A DNA stretch of 64,000 nucleotides from Brenneria goodwinii (GCF_002291445.1 NZ_CP014137.1:2294001-2358000), one strand, 5' to 3'. Shown: positions 48,996-58,794, counted from the first letter of the stretch. Translations and numbers: made by a program. The notes: generated by a model from the letters alone, not told the origin.

Positions 48996-50612
48996 ATGGA
49001 AAAAAATGAGCCTAACCTCGCCTCCGGGAATCTATTTCTGTTAATAGCGGCCTGGTTATTCCCCGCCTTACTGGGCATTATCTTCAGCTATATCATCGCA
49101 AGGCAGAACGTAAAACAGGATTTGGGAGCCACCACCCAGGTCATCGTGCACCAGGCGGAAACGATTAGCCAGCAAGCCTGGAAGATGGTCGACAGCCTGA
49201 TGGATTTCGAAGGTCAACCCTGTGACCTTATTTCCCCCAAACTGATACAACAAGGCACGCTCTTCCCCTATTTTCGCTCATTGGGTCTGACGCAGGGGCA
49301 AGATATGTTCTGCTCATCCGTATCCGGCAACCAGCGTTTGCCTTTAAATGCGATTATTCGACATCCGCTGCCAATACCGTTTCCCGAAGTCTGGAATATT
49401 TCACTGCGGGAAACCAAAGACGTTCAGGAACGGTCGGCCATCATCTTCGCCAAACAGCGCGCTTCGCTATTTGGCGCTTACGCCATTGTCGATGCGCAAT
49501 ATTTGATCGACGTTATGAACGCCATAGGAAATGCCCAACAATATCTGCTGACCATACAGTTTGGCGACGGCTATCAGATCCGGGAAGGCAGGAATATTGT
49601 GGATGATAACCCGATAGTCTCGCCGATGTCCGATACGGTCACCTCATCCCGCTACCCTATTACGGTCAGCGCAACGGCTCCCGCCTCTAAATTGATCAAG
49701 TCATGGCGGCATGCCTTCATCATCTTCCTGCCGCTGTCGCTGATTCTGTCGCTGATATTTATGTCCATCATCCGTTCATGGCAGAAACGCAAAATGTCGC
49801 TGCGCGATGAATTGCGCAAGGGTATGCTCAGCAATGAGTTCTCCGTACATTACCAACCTATCTATGATATGACGACCCGCAGTTGCGTTGGCGTAGAAGC
49901 GCTGATGCGCTGGTATCGGGCCGGCGGGCGCAGCATCAGACCGGATGTGTTTATCCCCTCTGCCGAAGCGGAAGGCTTAATCATTCCCTTGACGCGCCAC
50001 ATGTTCAAACTGCTGGCTGACGACGTAAAACACTGGCAGGTGCCTGAGGGTTTTCATCTGGGGGTGAATATCGCCGCCGAGCATATTCAGCATCCCGACT
50101 TTGTGGACGACATCCGCCGCCTCTCGGATATGCTGTCGCCGCACAAGATGCAACTCACGCTGGAACTCACTGAACGCAGCCTTATCACCGAGACGCAGGA
50201 TGTGGTGAAGAAATTGACCATTTTGCGTCAGGAAGGGTTCATTATCGCCCTTGATGATTTTGGCACCGGTCACTGCTCCTTATCCTATCTGCAGATGTTT
50301 CCGCTGGATTATCTCAAGATTGATAAGGCCTTCGTCGGCACCATTGAGTCGGCCCACAACGATACGCCGGTGCTCGATGCGATTATCGGCCTGAGCCATA
50401 GGCTGGCGCTGGATATGGTGGCTGAAGGCGTGAATACCCGGCATGAATACCGCTATCTGAAACAGAACGGCGTCAAATATTTACAGGGGTATCTGTACGC
50501 CCGTCCGATGGATAGCCGGGCATTGATGACGTGGCTGCGCGGGCGCAGAGTTCGCCCGGTTACCATTTCCCCCACGTCGTCCCCCTCTCCCACGTCATCC
50601 CCGCGGCAGTAG
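48996..50612 (+). CDS. CSS-motif EAL-domain c-di-GMP phosphodiesterase
   Basis: A 538-residue membrane phosphodiesterase that degrades cyclic di-GMP. A first helix (about 13-36) and second helix (about 236-257) enclose a periplasmic CSS domain with the redox Cys in DMFCSSVSG. The EAL domain follows (about 268-520) with EALMRW, NIAAEH, LELTERS, DDFGTGHCSLSYL, LKIDKAF and VAEGV; the metal and catalytic residues are present, so it should be active. Enterobacterial CSS-EAL proteins respond to the periplasmic DsbA/B thiol state. The last residues (SPTSSPSPTSSPRQ) and the stop codon come from a GTCATCCCCGCGG repeat. Confidence 0.92.
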   Translation: MEKNEPNLASGNLFLLIAAWLFPALLGIIFSYIIARQNVKQDLGATTQVIVHQAETISQQAWKMVDSLMDFEGQPCDLISPKLIQQGTLFPYFRSLGLTQGQDMFCSSVSGNQRLPLNAIIRHPLPIPFPEVWNISLRETKDVQERSAIIFAKQRASLFGAYAIVDAQYLIDVMNAIGNAQQYLLTIQFGDGYQIREGRNIVDDNPIVSPMSDTVTSSRYPITVSATAPASKLIKSWRHAFIIFLPLSLILSLIFMSIIRSWQKRKMSLRDELRKGMLSNEFSVHYQPIYDMTTRSCVGVEALMRWYRAGGRSIRPDVFIPSAEAEGLIIPLTRHMFKLLADDVKHWQVPEGFHLGVNIAAEHIQHPDFVDDIRRLSDMLSPHKMQLTLELTERSLITETQDVVKKLTILRQEGFIIALDDFGTGHCSLSYLQMFPLDYLKIDKAFVGTIESAHNDTPVLDAIIGLSHRLALDMVAEGVNTRHEYRYLKQNGVKYLQGYLYARPMDSRALMTWLRGRRVRPVTISPTSSPSPTSSPRQ

Positions 50613-50660
50613 GCGGGGATCTGCTGCTGGAACCGCAAACCGCCGTTGGCTGATTCCCTT
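50592..50660. repeat. Diverged copy of the palindromic GTCATTCCCGCG repeat
   Basis: ACGTCATCCCCGCGG-AGTAGGCGGGGATC and, further on, GGCTGATTCCC follow the same plan as the repeat at 7178-7261 with several changes; the right arm is lost. It supplies the last codons and stop of the EAL gene and reaches the end of gcd. Confidence 0.65.
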
Positions 50661-53053
50661 TATTTTCCGTCAGGCAACGCATAGGCGATAATGTAGTCGC
50701 CAAGTTTGGTGCCGAACGAACCGTGTCCGCCCGCGGCAATGACCACATACTGTTTGCCGTTAACCGAATAGGTCATTGGCGTGGCCTGCCCGCCCGCCGG
50801 CAGACGCGCTTCCCACAGCGGTTCGCCATTGGTAACGTTAAAGGCGCGCAGATAATTATCCGCCGTCGCCGCGATAAAGAACACATTACCGGCGGTTGAT
50901 ACGGGCGCGCCCAGCATCGGCATCCCTACTTTAAACGGCAACGGCAGCGGCGAGCTGTCACGCACCGTGCCAATGCGCTTTTTCCATACGATGTCATGGG
51001 TTTTCAGATCGATGGCCGAGATATAACCCCACGCAGGCTGCTTGCAGGGGATCCCCAACGGCGACAGAAAGGCGTTCAATTTCACGCCGTAAGGCACGCC
51101 GTACTGCGGCTGAATGCCCGATTCGGAACCGGATCCGCCTTTCCCGTCTTCACCCGGTTGCGCCGGGTTATTCGGGCCGCGCGGAATCAGTTGAGAAACA
51201 AACGGCAGCGCCATCGGATTGGCGACGGCAATCTGCCGATCGGTATCAACCGAAATACCGCCCCATTCAAACATGCCCAGATTACCGGGGAAAACCAGCG
51301 TGCCCTGCTCGGAAGGCGGGGTGAACGGCCCTTCATAGCGCAACTGGTGGAACATCACGCGGCAGACCAGCTGATCGTAAATGGTCGCCCCCCACATATC
51401 CTTGCCGGTCAGCGGTTGCTGCGGACGGAAAGTCAGTTCGGAGTACGGCTGCGTGGGCGAAAGGCGATCGCCTTTGGCCGGACCTTGCGGCACCGGGGTT
51501 TCCGGCGCAGGCACCACGGTTTCGCCTGTCCGGCGATCCAGCACAAAAATATTGCCGGTTTTCGCCGGAACATACACCACCGGCACCTTGTTGCCGTCTT
51601 TATCGCTAATGTCCGCCAGGCTTGGCTGCGCCGGTACGTCCATATCCCATAGATCATGGTGAACCGTCTGATAAAACCACGCCAGCTTGCCGGTCGTCGC
51701 GTTCAGCGCCAGCAGACCGCTGGCAAATCGTTCCATTTCCGGCGTACGATGGCCGCCCCAGATATCCGGCGTCGCCACGCCGATAGGCAGATAGACTAAA
51801 TCCAGCGCGGCATCATAAGCGGCCGGCGCCCAGGAGTTAGGCGAATTGGGCGTATAAAGCTGATCCTCTTCCGGGATCTTATTCGGATCTTTGCTCCCGG
51901 TATCGAACACCCACAGCAGTTTACCGCTATTCACATCAAAGCCCCGGATCACGCCGGAGGGTTCACGGGTGGAATAGTTATCGGTGACCGCGCCGGCGAT
52001 GATCACCACCTTGTCGGTCACAATCGGCGGCGACGTCGGCTCATAGGCGCCGGCTTTGGCATACGGCATATTGCTTTGCAGGTTCAGCTTGCCATGGTCG
52101 GCAAAGTCGGGACACAGTTCGCCGCTTTGCGCATCCAGCGCATACAGGTTCCCGTCATTGACCGGCAGCAGAATACGCCGGGCGCAGAGCGCGGGTTTGC
52201 CGTCAGCCGCATTGGCCTGCGCGGCTTCCGGCGTCTGATGGTAAGAAACGCCACGACAGGTGACATGTTGGAATGACGGATTGGTTTCCAACTGCGGATC
52301 AAAGTGCCATTTCTCTTTACCGGTCACCGCATCCAGCGCAAATAGCCTTTGGTGCGGCGTACAGAGATAGAGCGTGTCGTCAATTTTGATCGGCGTCACT
52401 TCATCGGTGATTTCCTCCGGATCGTTAGCCCTTTTCAGGTCGCCGGTACGAAATCGCCAAACTTCCTGCAACTGGCCGACGTTTTGATCGTTGATTTGCG
52501 TCAGCGGCGAATAACGCGTGCCTGCCTGAGTACGGCCATAGGCCGGCCAGTCGCCGTCGGCGATGCCGCTGACGGCCTGTCCGGCCGGCGGAGTTTGCTC
52601 AGCGCGCAGGACGCCGTTGATTTCCTGCGGATCGTTAAACACGGCATAGGCCAGCACGATGACGGTAATCGCCAGCGACGCGCCCAGCGCGCCGCGCGCC
52701 AATGAACCCGGTGCGCTCAGGCTGCGGTAAATAAACGGCAGCGCAATCCACAGGCCAAAAAAGAAGGTCACGTCCAGACGCGGCGTCAGCGCCCAGAAAT
52801 CAGGCCCGACTTCCCACAGCGACCAGATAGTCGTACCGAGCAGGAAAACCGCATACAGCAGCAGCGCGGCGGCGCGCCGACGGTACAGCAGCCAGGCTGT
52901 CGCCAGCATAATCAGACCGGCGATGAGGTAATATGGCGAGCCGTGAAGTTTGACCAGCCAAATACCGCCAATCAGTAGGTATAAGCCCGTCAACGCAGAG
53001 AATAGAACGGTGATGACTATCAGTATTCGTGATAACCCTGCTTTACTTTGCAT
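50660..53053 (-). CDS. gcd: Membrane-bound PQQ glucose dehydrogenase
   Basis: A 797-residue quinoprotein that oxidises glucose to gluconolactone in the periplasm and passes electrons to ubiquinone. Five N-terminal membrane helices (about residues 10-140) precede an eight-bladed propeller with DWPAYGRTQAGTRYSPL, HVTCRGVSYH, NSPNSWAPAAYD, TGNIFVLDRRTGE and PAGGQATPMTY, all as in E. coli Gcd. The ATG at 53053 gives a protein matching E. coli in length and start; an upstream ATG at 53083 has its ribosome-binding site too close. It may supply gluconate for conversion to 2-ketogluconate, which the kgu genes of this window use. PQQ synthesis genes are not in the window. Confidence 0.95.
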   Translation of the reverse strand: MQSKAGLSRILIVITVLFSALTGLYLLIGGIWLVKLHGSPYYLIAGLIMLATAWLLYRRRAAALLLYAVFLLGTTIWSLWEVGPDFWALTPRLDVTFFFGLWIALPFIYRSLSAPGSLARGALGASLAITVIVLAYAVFNDPQEINGVLRAEQTPPAGQAVSGIADGDWPAYGRTQAGTRYSPLTQINDQNVGQLQEVWRFRTGDLKRANDPEEITDEVTPIKIDDTLYLCTPHQRLFALDAVTGKEKWHFDPQLETNPSFQHVTCRGVSYHQTPEAAQANAADGKPALCARRILLPVNDGNLYALDAQSGELCPDFADHGKLNLQSNMPYAKAGAYEPTSPPIVTDKVVIIAGAVTDNYSTREPSGVIRGFDVNSGKLLWVFDTGSKDPNKIPEEDQLYTPNSPNSWAPAAYDAALDLVYLPIGVATPDIWGGHRTPEMERFASGLLALNATTGKLAWFYQTVHHDLWDMDVPAQPSLADISDKDGNKVPVVYVPAKTGNIFVLDRRTGETVVPAPETPVPQGPAKGDRLSPTQPYSELTFRPQQPLTGKDMWGATIYDQLVCRVMFHQLRYEGPFTPPSEQGTLVFPGNLGMFEWGGISVDTDRQIAVANPMALPFVSQLIPRGPNNPAQPGEDGKGGSGSESGIQPQYGVPYGVKLNAFLSPLGIPCKQPAWGYISAIDLKTHDIVWKKRIGTVRDSSPLPLPFKVGMPMLGAPVSTAGNVFFIAATADNYLRAFNVTNGEPLWEARLPAGGQATPMTYSVNGKQYVVIAAGGHGSFGTKLGDYIIAYALPDGK

Positions 53054-53284
53054 AACATTAACCTTACTGAAATTTACATTCATCCTCTTAAAGGTTACGC
53101 CAAATTCTTAAAATATCTTTTTTTTATGCTGACGATGTATGTCTGGTTATGTCTCGGTCATCAACGCGCCATTTCATGCGCAACGGCGCCTTAAACGCCG
53201 GACGGCAATCATCTTGAGCCGTCGCCGGGGGAAAGGTAAAAATGAATGTGTCCCCCATGCGTCCTGCCGGGAGACAGCGCGTGT

Positions 53285-53605
53285 TTATAGCCAGCCCTGT
53301 TTTCTGAAATCAAACATCAGTTGGGTAAACTTACTCATTTCTTCCGGGGTTCCCATCGAGATACGGCACCAGTCTGTCGCCGGCGGGAAGGCTCTGCCAA
53401 TCAATACGCCGTGTTCTTTCATTCTTGTCTGGTAGGAATCTAACGGAACGCCAATACGGTGAAACAGAAAATTGGCTTCCGAAGGAGGATATTCAAGATT
53501 GAGGGATTTCAATGCGGAGATTAATATCTGACGCGAAGTATCAATGGTCTTTTTGCTGTAATTGATAAATTCTTTATCATCCAGCGAAGCGCTGGCTGCC
53601 TCAAT
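53285..53605 (-). pseudogene. C-terminal fragment of a HisC-like aminotransferase
   Basis: About 105 codons that read like the last quarter of a class I/II PLP aminotransferase of the histidinol-phosphate type: ALDD-like SASLDDKEFINYSKKT, then YPPSEANFLFHRIG, MKEHGVLIGRAFPP and WCRISMGTPEEM. No start codon or N-terminal part is present: reading back from residue 1 there is a TAA stop immediately, and the next 180 codons upstream belong to hutD. The gene was probably cut by a rearrangement at the hutD end. It should have no function as a protein. Confidence 0.75.
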
Positions 53606-53611
53606 AGCGCT

Positions 53612-54151
53612 TTACTCATAGATAATCGCGGCGAAAAGCAGATACGCATCCTCGGATGCGGGGCGGACGTCGACGGCGCTGTCGTTCCACCATGCGCCCT
53701 GTCCGCGCGCGAGCGTCGTATCCCCCACTCGCCAGCGCCCGGCTATTACCCAGCAAACCCCCGCGGCGGCCTGCTGCGGTTGTCTGGTGGCGATCACCGT
53801 CGCCCGGCACACCCCACGGCGCGTCATGATATTGAAGTCCAGGCTCTCCGGGCCGGACAAACGGGCATTCACCTCGGCTTCTCCGGCGAAGGCAAAAGGT
53901 TCGAACAACGCCAACTGCCGGTCAAACGCCCCCGGCGACGCCAGTTCCACCCCCTCGCCGTTCAATAGGGTAATCACACGGTCGACCCCCGGAAAAAAAG
54001 AGAACGCGCCGCTGGCGGCAATACTGGCGATACTGGCGCGCCAGGAAAACGGCTCCGACCGGGGCGGAAAGCTGACGATTTCCCGCGTTTCTCCACCGCC
54101 ATTACGCCAGCGCGTCACCGGCAGGCTATCGGTATCATAAAATTCGATCAT
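53612..54151 (-). CDS. hutD: HutD-family protein
   Basis: A 179-residue small bicupin of the HutD family, found with histidine-utilisation genes. In other bacteria it is thought to moderate Hut expression or bind an intermediate. Family features: RWRNGGGETREI at the start, FSWRASIA, FSFFPGVDRVITLL and a conserved late FNIMTRRG. Last gene of the hutF-hutG-hutD part, 78 bases after hutG. The stop codon is next to a truncated aminotransferase fragment. Confidence 0.9.
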   Translation of the reverse strand: MIEFYDTDSLPVTRWRNGGGETREIVSFPPRSEPFSWRASIASIAASGAFSFFPGVDRVITLLNGEGVELASPGAFDRQLALFEPFAFAGEAEVNARLSGPESLDFNIMTRRGVCRATVIATRQPQQAAAGVCWVIAGRWRVGDTTLARGQGAWWNDSAVDVRPASEDAYLLFAAIIYE

Positions 54152-54229
54152 GAATTACGCTCTGTTGGATTCGGGGGCGACACCGTCGCCCCGATGATAT
54201 ATCGAATGCCCTTCATCGCCGCGCGTCGG

Positions 54230-55036
54230 CTACCGGCCCTCATGGGCAAACTCCAGCGCCGACTGCAGCATGGCCTGAAGATGGGGTTGCAGCAGCCGGG
54301 CCTTTTGCGGCTGCCAGCGCCAGGGCGGCGTTTCATCCATATAGCTGCACTGCGCCAGTTCCATCTGCACCGCGTGTACTCCCTGGCTCGGCTGACCATA
54401 ATGGCGGGTGATATATCCGCCGGTATAGCGTCCATTTTCCACCTGCGTGAACGGCGAGGCGGCGCGCGCGATTGCCGCGATACGCTGCTGCAACGCGGGC
54501 GCGCAGCTCGCGCCTTTATGGGTGCCGATATTGAAATCGGGCAAGCGTCCGTCGAAAAACTGCGGCAAGACGGAACGGATGGAATGGGCGTCCCACAGCA
54601 CGACTCTGGGGAACCGGGCTTTCAGGCGCAGCAGTTCCTCGGCGAGCTTATCGTGCCAAGGCTGCCAGTAGCGGCGGCGGCGCGCCTGTACCTCATCGGA
54701 GGATGGCGCGGCGCCCGGCGGATAAACCGGCCCGCCGTCGAACCGCGTCTCCGGACACAGCCCGGTGGTGGCCTGTCCCGGATAAAGACTGGCGCCGTCC
54801 GGCGGACGGTTGAGATCGACCACATAGCGTGAGCAGGTGGCCTGTAGCCATGACGCCCCCATCTGCCTGGCAAAGGCATAAAGCTGTTCGATATGCCAGT
54901 CGGTGTCGGGCACGCTCCGCGCTTCGGGCGTCAGGGCGCCGGCTATCTCATCGGGCAGCCAGACGCCGGTATGGGGCATAGTGATAAATAACGGTTCGCT
55001 GCCCTGATGAAAAATGAACGGCGCTACGGTAGTCAT
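54230..55036 (-). CDS. hutG: N-formylglutamate deformylase
   Basis: A 268-residue zinc-dependent N-formylglutamate amidohydrolase that makes glutamate and formate, last step of the five-step histidine path. Features: FITMPHTGVWLP with a metal-binding His, VPDTDWHIEQLY, DLNRPPDGASLYPGQATTG for the substrate carboxylates, and VVLWDAHSIRS with the other ligand. The ATG at 55036 has a GGGAG site eight bases ahead; the open frame upstream overlaps hutF and is not used. Starts 16 bases after hutF. Cytoplasmic. Confidence 0.94.
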   Translation of the reverse strand: MTTVAPFIFHQGSEPLFITMPHTGVWLPDEIAGALTPEARSVPDTDWHIEQLYAFARQMGASWLQATCSRYVVDLNRPPDGASLYPGQATTGLCPETRFDGGPVYPPGAAPSSDEVQARRRRYWQPWHDKLAEELLRLKARFPRVVLWDAHSIRSVLPQFFDGRLPDFNIGTHKGASCAPALQQRIAAIARAASPFTQVENGRYTGGYITRHYGQPSQGVHAVQMELAQCSYMDETPPWRWQPQKARLLQPHLQAMLQSALEFAHEGR

Positions 55037-55052
55037 GATGTCAATCTCCCGG

Positions 55053-56435
55053 TCAAATTTGTTGCAATAACTGCTGACGTACATTAACGAACGCCGCCAG
55101 CGCCGACGGATGCAGCGGGTGCTGGCGATCCACCCGCTGCCGGCCGCCGGTCCATACCCGCTGTACCGCCGAACTGCGCGAACTGCCGAACAGATGACCG
55201 GCCAGAATATTGTCCGCAGGCAGCAGCGCCAGCGCGGCGTGCTGCGCGTCCAGTTCCACCAGATCGGCGCGTTGGCCTGCGGCAAGCCCGGCCACGTTAC
55301 GACCGCTGGCCTGCGCGCCGCCATGCAGCGCGCCCAGATACAGGCTGGCGGCGACATCGGTCTGCTGTCGGTCGGCGCAGACGTTACGCTGACGGAACTG
55401 CAAACGCTGAGAATATTCCAGCATCAACAGCTCTTCCGCAGCGCTGACGGCGACATTGCTGTCGGAACCGATGCCCCAACCGCCGCCATGTTCACGCCAC
55501 TGAGGAAAGTCGAACATCCCGTCGCCCAGGTTGGCCTCGGTGGTGGGGCACAGTCCGACCACCGCGCCGCTGCCGGCGGCGCGCCGATACTCCTGCTCCG
55601 TCATGTGGGTGGCATGGATCAGACACCAGCGGCGGTCGACCGGCTGGTGCTCCAGCAACCATTCGACGGGCCGCAGGCCGCTCCAGGCCAGGCAGTCTTC
55701 CACCTCTTTACGTTGTTCGGCGACATGGATATGTATCGGCGCACGCGCATCCATCTGTTCAATGCCGGCCAGCAGCTGCGACAGGGCCGGCCCGGAGATA
55801 GCGCGCAGCGAATGCGGCGCCACGCCCAGCCGCACCTGGCCATCGCGCGTCAGCGACATCAGTTGTTGCCATAGCGTAAGAAACTGTTCGGTATCGTTGA
55901 TGAAGCGCCGCTGCTTCGCCTCCGGCGGCTGAGCGCCGAAACCGCTATTCTGGTAGCTCACCGGCAGCAGCGTCAGCCCGATACCGGTATGCGCCGCCGC
56001 GTTGATCAGACTGCGACACATCGCCGCCGGATCGGCATACGGTCGGCCATCGGGCTGATGATGCACATAGTGAAACTCACACACCGAGGTATAGCCGGCT
56101 TCCAGCATTTCGCTGTATAACCAGGTGGCGACGATCTCAAGCTGCTGCGGTGAAATCTTCGCCGCAAAGTCATACATCAGGTTACGCCAGCTCCAGAAGC
56201 TGTCTTGCTTCTGTCGCCGGTACTCCGTCAGACCGCTAAAAGCGCGCTGAAAAGCGTGCGAATGCAGGTTGATCATTCCCGGCAGCAGCCAGCCGGCCTG
56301 CTCAACGCCGGGCGGACGGCTACCGTCCGCAACAACCCGGCGGATTACGCCCTGCTCGTCCCACTCGATCAATACGTCACGATGCCAGCCGTCATTCAGC
56401 AACGCGTGTTGGGCAAAAAGTTGATTCGCTATCAT
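55053..56435 (-). CDS. hutF: Formimidoylglutamate deiminase
   Basis: A 460-residue metal-dependent amidohydrolase that turns N-formimidoylglutamate into N-formylglutamate and ammonia. Zinc ligands are suggested by NLHSHAFQRAFSGL (HxH), the His in IHIHVAEQRKEVEDC, and HATHMTEQE; a metal-binding Asp occurs in IGSDSNVAVSA. With hutG it converts formimidoylglutamate to glutamate. The early histidine steps (HutH, HutU, HutI) are not encoded in this window. The gene follows the ABC-transporter ATPase by 43 bases. Confidence 0.93.
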   Translation of the reverse strand: MIANQLFAQHALLNDGWHRDVLIEWDEQGVIRRVVADGSRPPGVEQAGWLLPGMINLHSHAFQRAFSGLTEYRRQKQDSFWSWRNLMYDFAAKISPQQLEIVATWLYSEMLEAGYTSVCEFHYVHHQPDGRPYADPAAMCRSLINAAAHTGIGLTLLPVSYQNSGFGAQPPEAKQRRFINDTEQFLTLWQQLMSLTRDGQVRLGVAPHSLRAISGPALSQLLAGIEQMDARAPIHIHVAEQRKEVEDCLAWSGLRPVEWLLEHQPVDRRWCLIHATHMTEQEYRRAAGSGAVVGLCPTTEANLGDGMFDFPQWREHGGGWGIGSDSNVAVSAAEELLMLEYSQRLQFRQRNVCADRQQTDVAASLYLGALHGGAQASGRNVAGLAAGQRADLVELDAQHAALALLPADNILAGHLFGSSRSSAVQRVWTGGRQRVDRQHPLHPSALAAFVNVRQQLLQQI

Positions 56436-56478
56436 GGTGATTGACTACCTGGTGAAGAAAAGAGATCGGTCAGGCGCC

Positions 56479-57258
56479 TCAGCGCTGGGACAAGACCGAC
56501 TGAAGAAATCGCTGGGTACGCTCGCAGCGCGGCGCGCCGAAAATCTGCTGCGGCGTCCCGGACTCAATAATGCCGCCGCCGTCCATCACCACCACCCGAT
56601 CGGCGACTTCACGCGCAAACCCCATCTCATGGGTAACGACAATCATGGTCATGCCTTCCTGCGCCAGTAATTTCATGACCTGCAGCACTTCGCCCACCAA
56701 CTCCGGATCGAGCGCCGAGGTCGGTTCGTCGAACAGCATCACCGTCGGCGACATCGCCAGCGCCCGGGCAATCGCCACCCGCTGTTTCTGCCCGCCCGAC
56801 AGGCTGCCCGGCATGGCCTGCGCCTTGGCGGCCAAGCCGACCTTTTCCAGCAGTTGCATCGCCTGTTGCCGAACGGCGGCTTTGCTCATGTCGCGCAGCA
56901 TCATCGGCGCCACGCAGATGTTTTCCAGCACCGATAAATGGGGGAACAGGTTGAAGGACTGGAATACCATGCCGACATCTTTGCGCAATTGGTTGAGCTG
57001 CGGTTCGGCCAGCATCTTCCCGCCGCTGATCAGCGGCCGACCGCACAGCGTGACATCCCCCTCTTCCGGGTGTTCAAGACCGTTGCAGCAGCGCAGAAAC
57101 GTGCTTTTCCCCGATCCGCTGGGGCCGATGATCACCACGACTTCGCCGGGAAAAACATCGAAATCAATGTCACGCAGCACCGTGTTGTCGCCAAAACGTT
57201 TGCCGAGATGGCGGATAGTGATCAGCGCGGATGCCTCTACAGATGGATGGTCGGTCAT
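56479..57258 (-). CDS. Polar amino-acid ABC transporter ATPase (HisP/GlnQ-like)
   Basis: A 259-residue ATPase with Walker A GPSGSGKS, the Q-loop in GMVFQSFNLFPH, signature LSGGQKQR, Walker B VMLFDEPTSALD and the switch His in VVTHEMGF. Family usual length is 240-260. It powers uptake with the adjacent permease and binding protein. The ATG shares one base with the permease stop codon (TAATG). The hutF-hutG genes that follow indicate that the substrate is histidine, urocanate, or formimidoyl/formyl glutamate. Confidence 0.92.
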   Translation of the reverse strand: MTDHPSVEASALITIRHLGKRFGDNTVLRDIDFDVFPGEVVVIIGPSGSGKSTFLRCCNGLEHPEEGDVTLCGRPLISGGKMLAEPQLNQLRKDVGMVFQSFNLFPHLSVLENICVAPMMLRDMSKAAVRQQAMQLLEKVGLAAKAQAMPGSLSGGQKQRVAIARALAMSPTVMLFDEPTSALDPELVGEVLQVMKLLAQEGMTMIVVTHEMGFAREVADRVVVMDGGGIIESGTPQQIFGAPRCERTQRFLQSVLSQR

Positions 57259-57929
57259 TACTGCACCCCTTTCATATGATGACGTTTCTCAAAATAACGC
57301 AGCGCCACGACGGAAATGCCCGTCAGAATAAAGTACACGCCGGCCACCACCAGATAGGTTTCCAGGTCGCGGTAAGAGTTGCTGATTACCGTCGTGCCGG
57401 CCTGCATCACATCCTGAATGGTGATCAGGGAAACCAGCGCCGAGTTTTTTATCAGTGCGATAAATTCATTGCCCAGCGGCGGGATCATCCGCACCAGCGC
57501 CTGCGGCAGAATGATTTTGTACATCGCCTGTACGCTGGACATCCCCAGCGAGCGCGCCGCTTCGTTCTGACCGCGTTCGATGGAGGTAATCGCCCCTCTG
57601 ACGATTTCCGAAATATAGGCGCTGGAATAGAGCCCAAGGCCGATAACGCCGCAAAAAAAGGACGGCAGCATCACGCCAAAACGCGGCAGGCCGTAATACC
57701 AGATAAACAGTTGCACCAGCAACGGCGTACCGCGGATCAGGGTGACATAGGCGCTGGACACGGCATACAGTATGCGCCGGTGCGGATTAAGCCGGGCGAT
57801 GCCCACCAGCAGACCGAGCGAACACCCAACCAGCAGCGCGCACAGGGTAATTTCGATGGTCACCAGCGTGCCGGCCAGCAGGGCGTCGCTGCTGGCGAAT
57901 ACCGGCGCAAAGTTGAGGTCTAGATTCAT
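57258..57929 (-). CDS. Polar amino-acid ABC transporter permease
   Basis: A 223-residue permease, five or so predicted helices, with the cytoplasmic EAA loop EAARSLGMSSVQAMYKIILPQALVRMIPPLGNEFI that docks onto the ATPase. Only a single permease gene is present, so it should form a homodimer, as in the GlnPQ or artPM-type systems. The start lies 64 bases after the binding-protein stop. Inner membrane. Confidence 0.92.
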   Translation of the reverse strand: MNLDLNFAPVFASSDALLAGTLVTIEITLCALLVGCSLGLLVGIARLNPHRRILYAVSSAYVTLIRGTPLLVQLFIWYYGLPRFGVMLPSFFCGVIGLGLYSSAYISEIVRGAITSIERGQNEAARSLGMSSVQAMYKIILPQALVRMIPPLGNEFIALIKNSALVSLITIQDVMQAGTTVISNSYRDLETYLVVAGVYFILTGISVVALRYFEKRHHMKGVQ

Positions 57930-57993
57930 AAAAAATATCCTGCGGTACGTGGTGTTTCTGCGAGCGTCATACGACGCCCGCGGCGGTTAGGCG

Positions 57994-58743
57994 TTAGTGG
58001 GCGGGAAACCATTTATCCATCAGACTCTGGTAGACGCCGTTGGTCTTGAGCGTCTCGATGGCGCCGTCGATATCATCGCGCAGTTGCGGCAGGTCTTTAC
58101 GCACCGCGATCCCATACTCTTCGGACGTCAGTTGGTCCGCCAGAATCCGCACTCCGCCTTTGGTGCGCGCATATTGGAAGGCGGCCGGCTTACCGGTCAC
58201 CGCGGCATCGACGCGGCCAATGCTGACCAGGTTGAACATCTGCTGGTTTTTCTCCACTTCCACCAGATGCACCTCCGGCATATTACTGTGCAGCCATGCC
58301 ACCGATTTGGTGCCGACCTGAACGCTGACGCTTTTGCCTTTCAGATCGTCATGGGTTTTGATCGCGTCGTTGTCTTCCTTAACCACCACCACCAGCCCGC
58401 CGGTCAGATAGGGTTTGGTAAAGTTCACCACCTGCGCCCGTTCCGGCGTAATGTAAATGCCTGATACCGCGATATCGGCCCGCTGCGAGGTCAGGTTGGG
58501 AATCAATCCCTTGAAATCAACGTTTGTCCACTGCACCGGCCGATTCAACTGCTTGCCGATAGCCTCCACCAGTTCAATATCGAAACCGCTGAACTTGTTG
58601 TTTTCCATAAACTCCAGCGGTGGGAAAGTCGCATCCGTGACGGCCTTAATGGGTTCTCCCTGTTGCGCGAAGGTCAGACCGGAAACACAAGACAGTCCGA
58701 TGGCGAACAGGGTGTTTAACAAAGCACGACGGGTAACAGACAT
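57994..58743 (-). CDS. Polar amino-acid binding protein (family 3)
   Basis: A 249-residue periplasmic binding protein with a signal peptide (cleavage after LTFA, about residue 25) and the family-3 block AVTDATFPPLEFMENNKFSGFDIELVEAIGKQL. The ATG at 58743 follows a GAGG site nine bases ahead; a longer frame upstream is not supported. The substrate is probably an amino acid or a histidine-path intermediate, to judge from the downstream hut genes. First structural gene after the IclR regulator. Confidence 0.92.
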   Translation of the reverse strand: MSVTRRALLNTLFAIGLSCVSGLTFAQQGEPIKAVTDATFPPLEFMENNKFSGFDIELVEAIGKQLNRPVQWTNVDFKGLIPNLTSQRADIAVSGIYITPERAQVVNFTKPYLTGGLVVVVKEDNDAIKTHDDLKGKSVSVQVGTKSVAWLHSNMPEVHLVEVEKNQQMFNLVSIGRVDAAVTGKPAAFQYARTKGGVRILADQLTSEEYGIAVRKDLPQLRDDIDGAIETLKTNGVYQSLMDKWFPAH

Positions 58744-58794
58744 ACATTTTTTCCTCTGGTTAAACGACGTTTTGGATCCCCGATGGGCCACTCG

